A stretch of DNA of 64,000 nt from Tetracentron sinense (taxonomy: Eukaryota; Streptophyta; Magnoliopsida; Trochodendrales; Trochodendraceae): NCBI GenBank assembly GCA_015143295.1, contig CM026557.1:22601760-22665759 (forward strand), written 5' to 3'. Of this stretch, positions 63,385-64,000 are shown one piece after another (position 1 is the stretch's first letter; the number at the start of each line of letters is the position of its first letter). The notes beneath the pieces are model-generated. The model saw nothing but the letters and a program-made list of their open reading frames with translations. It searched no databases and was not told the origin of the DNA. Both the position numbers and the translations under genes were made by a program.

Positions 63385-64000
63385 TAGCCGGCCCGGGTCG
63401 ATCTCCTCCCCACATTAGTATTTTTCGTACTAATGAGAAGCCGAGATCTTTAGAGTCGCCATAAATCAAGATTATAGGTGTGATTGGTCACCCACGATAA
63501 AAACCCTCGATTCAAGAACCGAGAATAGGTTCGGGGATTCTCTTATGAGTTGGGGAAGGTGTTAGGCACCCCTCCTCATCCGTTGAACGACAGCTACCTT
63601 TTAATATTTCTCCATTAATTTAATTTAAACAATTTTTTTTTAATTTTTTTTTCGAGATTAGAAATTCACCCCTCCACGACCGAATCGGGGTGATTTTCTC
63701 TCTACTTGCTTTTTTAATTTCGAGATTGGAATTCTCCCTCATCGACCGAATCGGGAAGAACTCTCTCTACTTGAATGGTGAAAGGTTCATTTTCCTTAAA
63801 TCGGCGATGGTCACACTCTCTCCTCGACCGATTCGAGAAGGGCCGCGCCTACTTTGGTAGAAAAGGGGAAAAACTTATTTATTTTAATAACAAAAAATAA
63901 TAATTAAAAAGAAATCGAAGATATCCTCTTCCTACTCTTTCTTTCACCCGGATTTCCTCTTCCCCACGACCATTTGGAGGGAAATCTCTGGGCTACTATG
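63385..64000. mobile_element. LTR-type sequence running off the right edge
   Basis: TAGAGTCGCCATAAATCAAG is followed by GGGGAAGGTGTTAGGCACCC. This is the same motif pair seen in the insertion at 27377-29972, typical of Tat/Ogre-like gypsy LTRs. Repeated CGACCGAATCGGG steps (63680-63830) follow. The left end is tentative and the right end is outside the window. Confidence 0.5.

Overview
The window is nuclear DNA of a flowering plant. It has three spliced genes of conserved plant families, intron-rich AT-biased DNA, and a dense set of plant-type transposable elements (hAT, Helitron, Ty1/copia, Ty3/gypsy-like LTRs, L1 LINEs, many foldback MITEs). I could not place it to family or species from sequence alone.

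Host genes. (1) 117-11680, minus: SUVR3, a SET-domain histone H3 lysine methyltransferase, in two exons separated by a 10.5 kb intron. (2) 41124-55606, plus: a vacuolar cationic amino acid transporter of the CAT4 type. Fourteen exons join in phase to 654 codons plus a stop. (3) 58153-62033, minus: the last seven visible exons of mitochondrial polyribonucleotide nucleotidyltransferase (PNP2), covering the KH and S1 domains and a basic tail. Its 5' exons lie beyond the right edge. CAT4 and PNP2 converge.

Layout. 1-11.7 kb is SUVR3. Its intron holds a three-level nest of hAT-type elements: an outer MITE (5217-10714) contains a transposase-bearing hAT (5479-10458), which contains a smaller MITE (7192-7818). 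Each level has its own 8-bp target duplication. 11.7-24.4 kb is intergenic: a GATCC-rich hAT MITE, a short Helitron, a non-autonomous LTR element (14117-16097), several foldback families and tandem repeats. 24.4-30.7 kb is a 5'-truncated L1 LINE on the minus strand, split by a 2.6 kb LTR-type insertion. 31.8-38.4 kb is a decayed copia element split by a 2.3 kb probable solo gypsy LTR. 38.4-41 kb holds foldback elements, including one that seems to carry a captured leader exon. 41-55.6 kb is CAT4; its 5.8 kb intron 6 holds an L1 fragment and a young, internally deleted copia element that landed in a (CT)n microsatellite. 56-64 kb is the PNP2 3' part with intronic and intergenic repeats, a LINE tail and the start of another LTR-type sequence.

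The three host genes belong to unrelated pathways (chromatin, amino acid storage and transport, organelle RNA decay) and show no operon-like link. I found no new multi-gene system. The most informative features are the nested insertions dated by intact target duplications, the tandemly duplicated leader exons of the hAT element, and the foldback that may carry a gene fragment.
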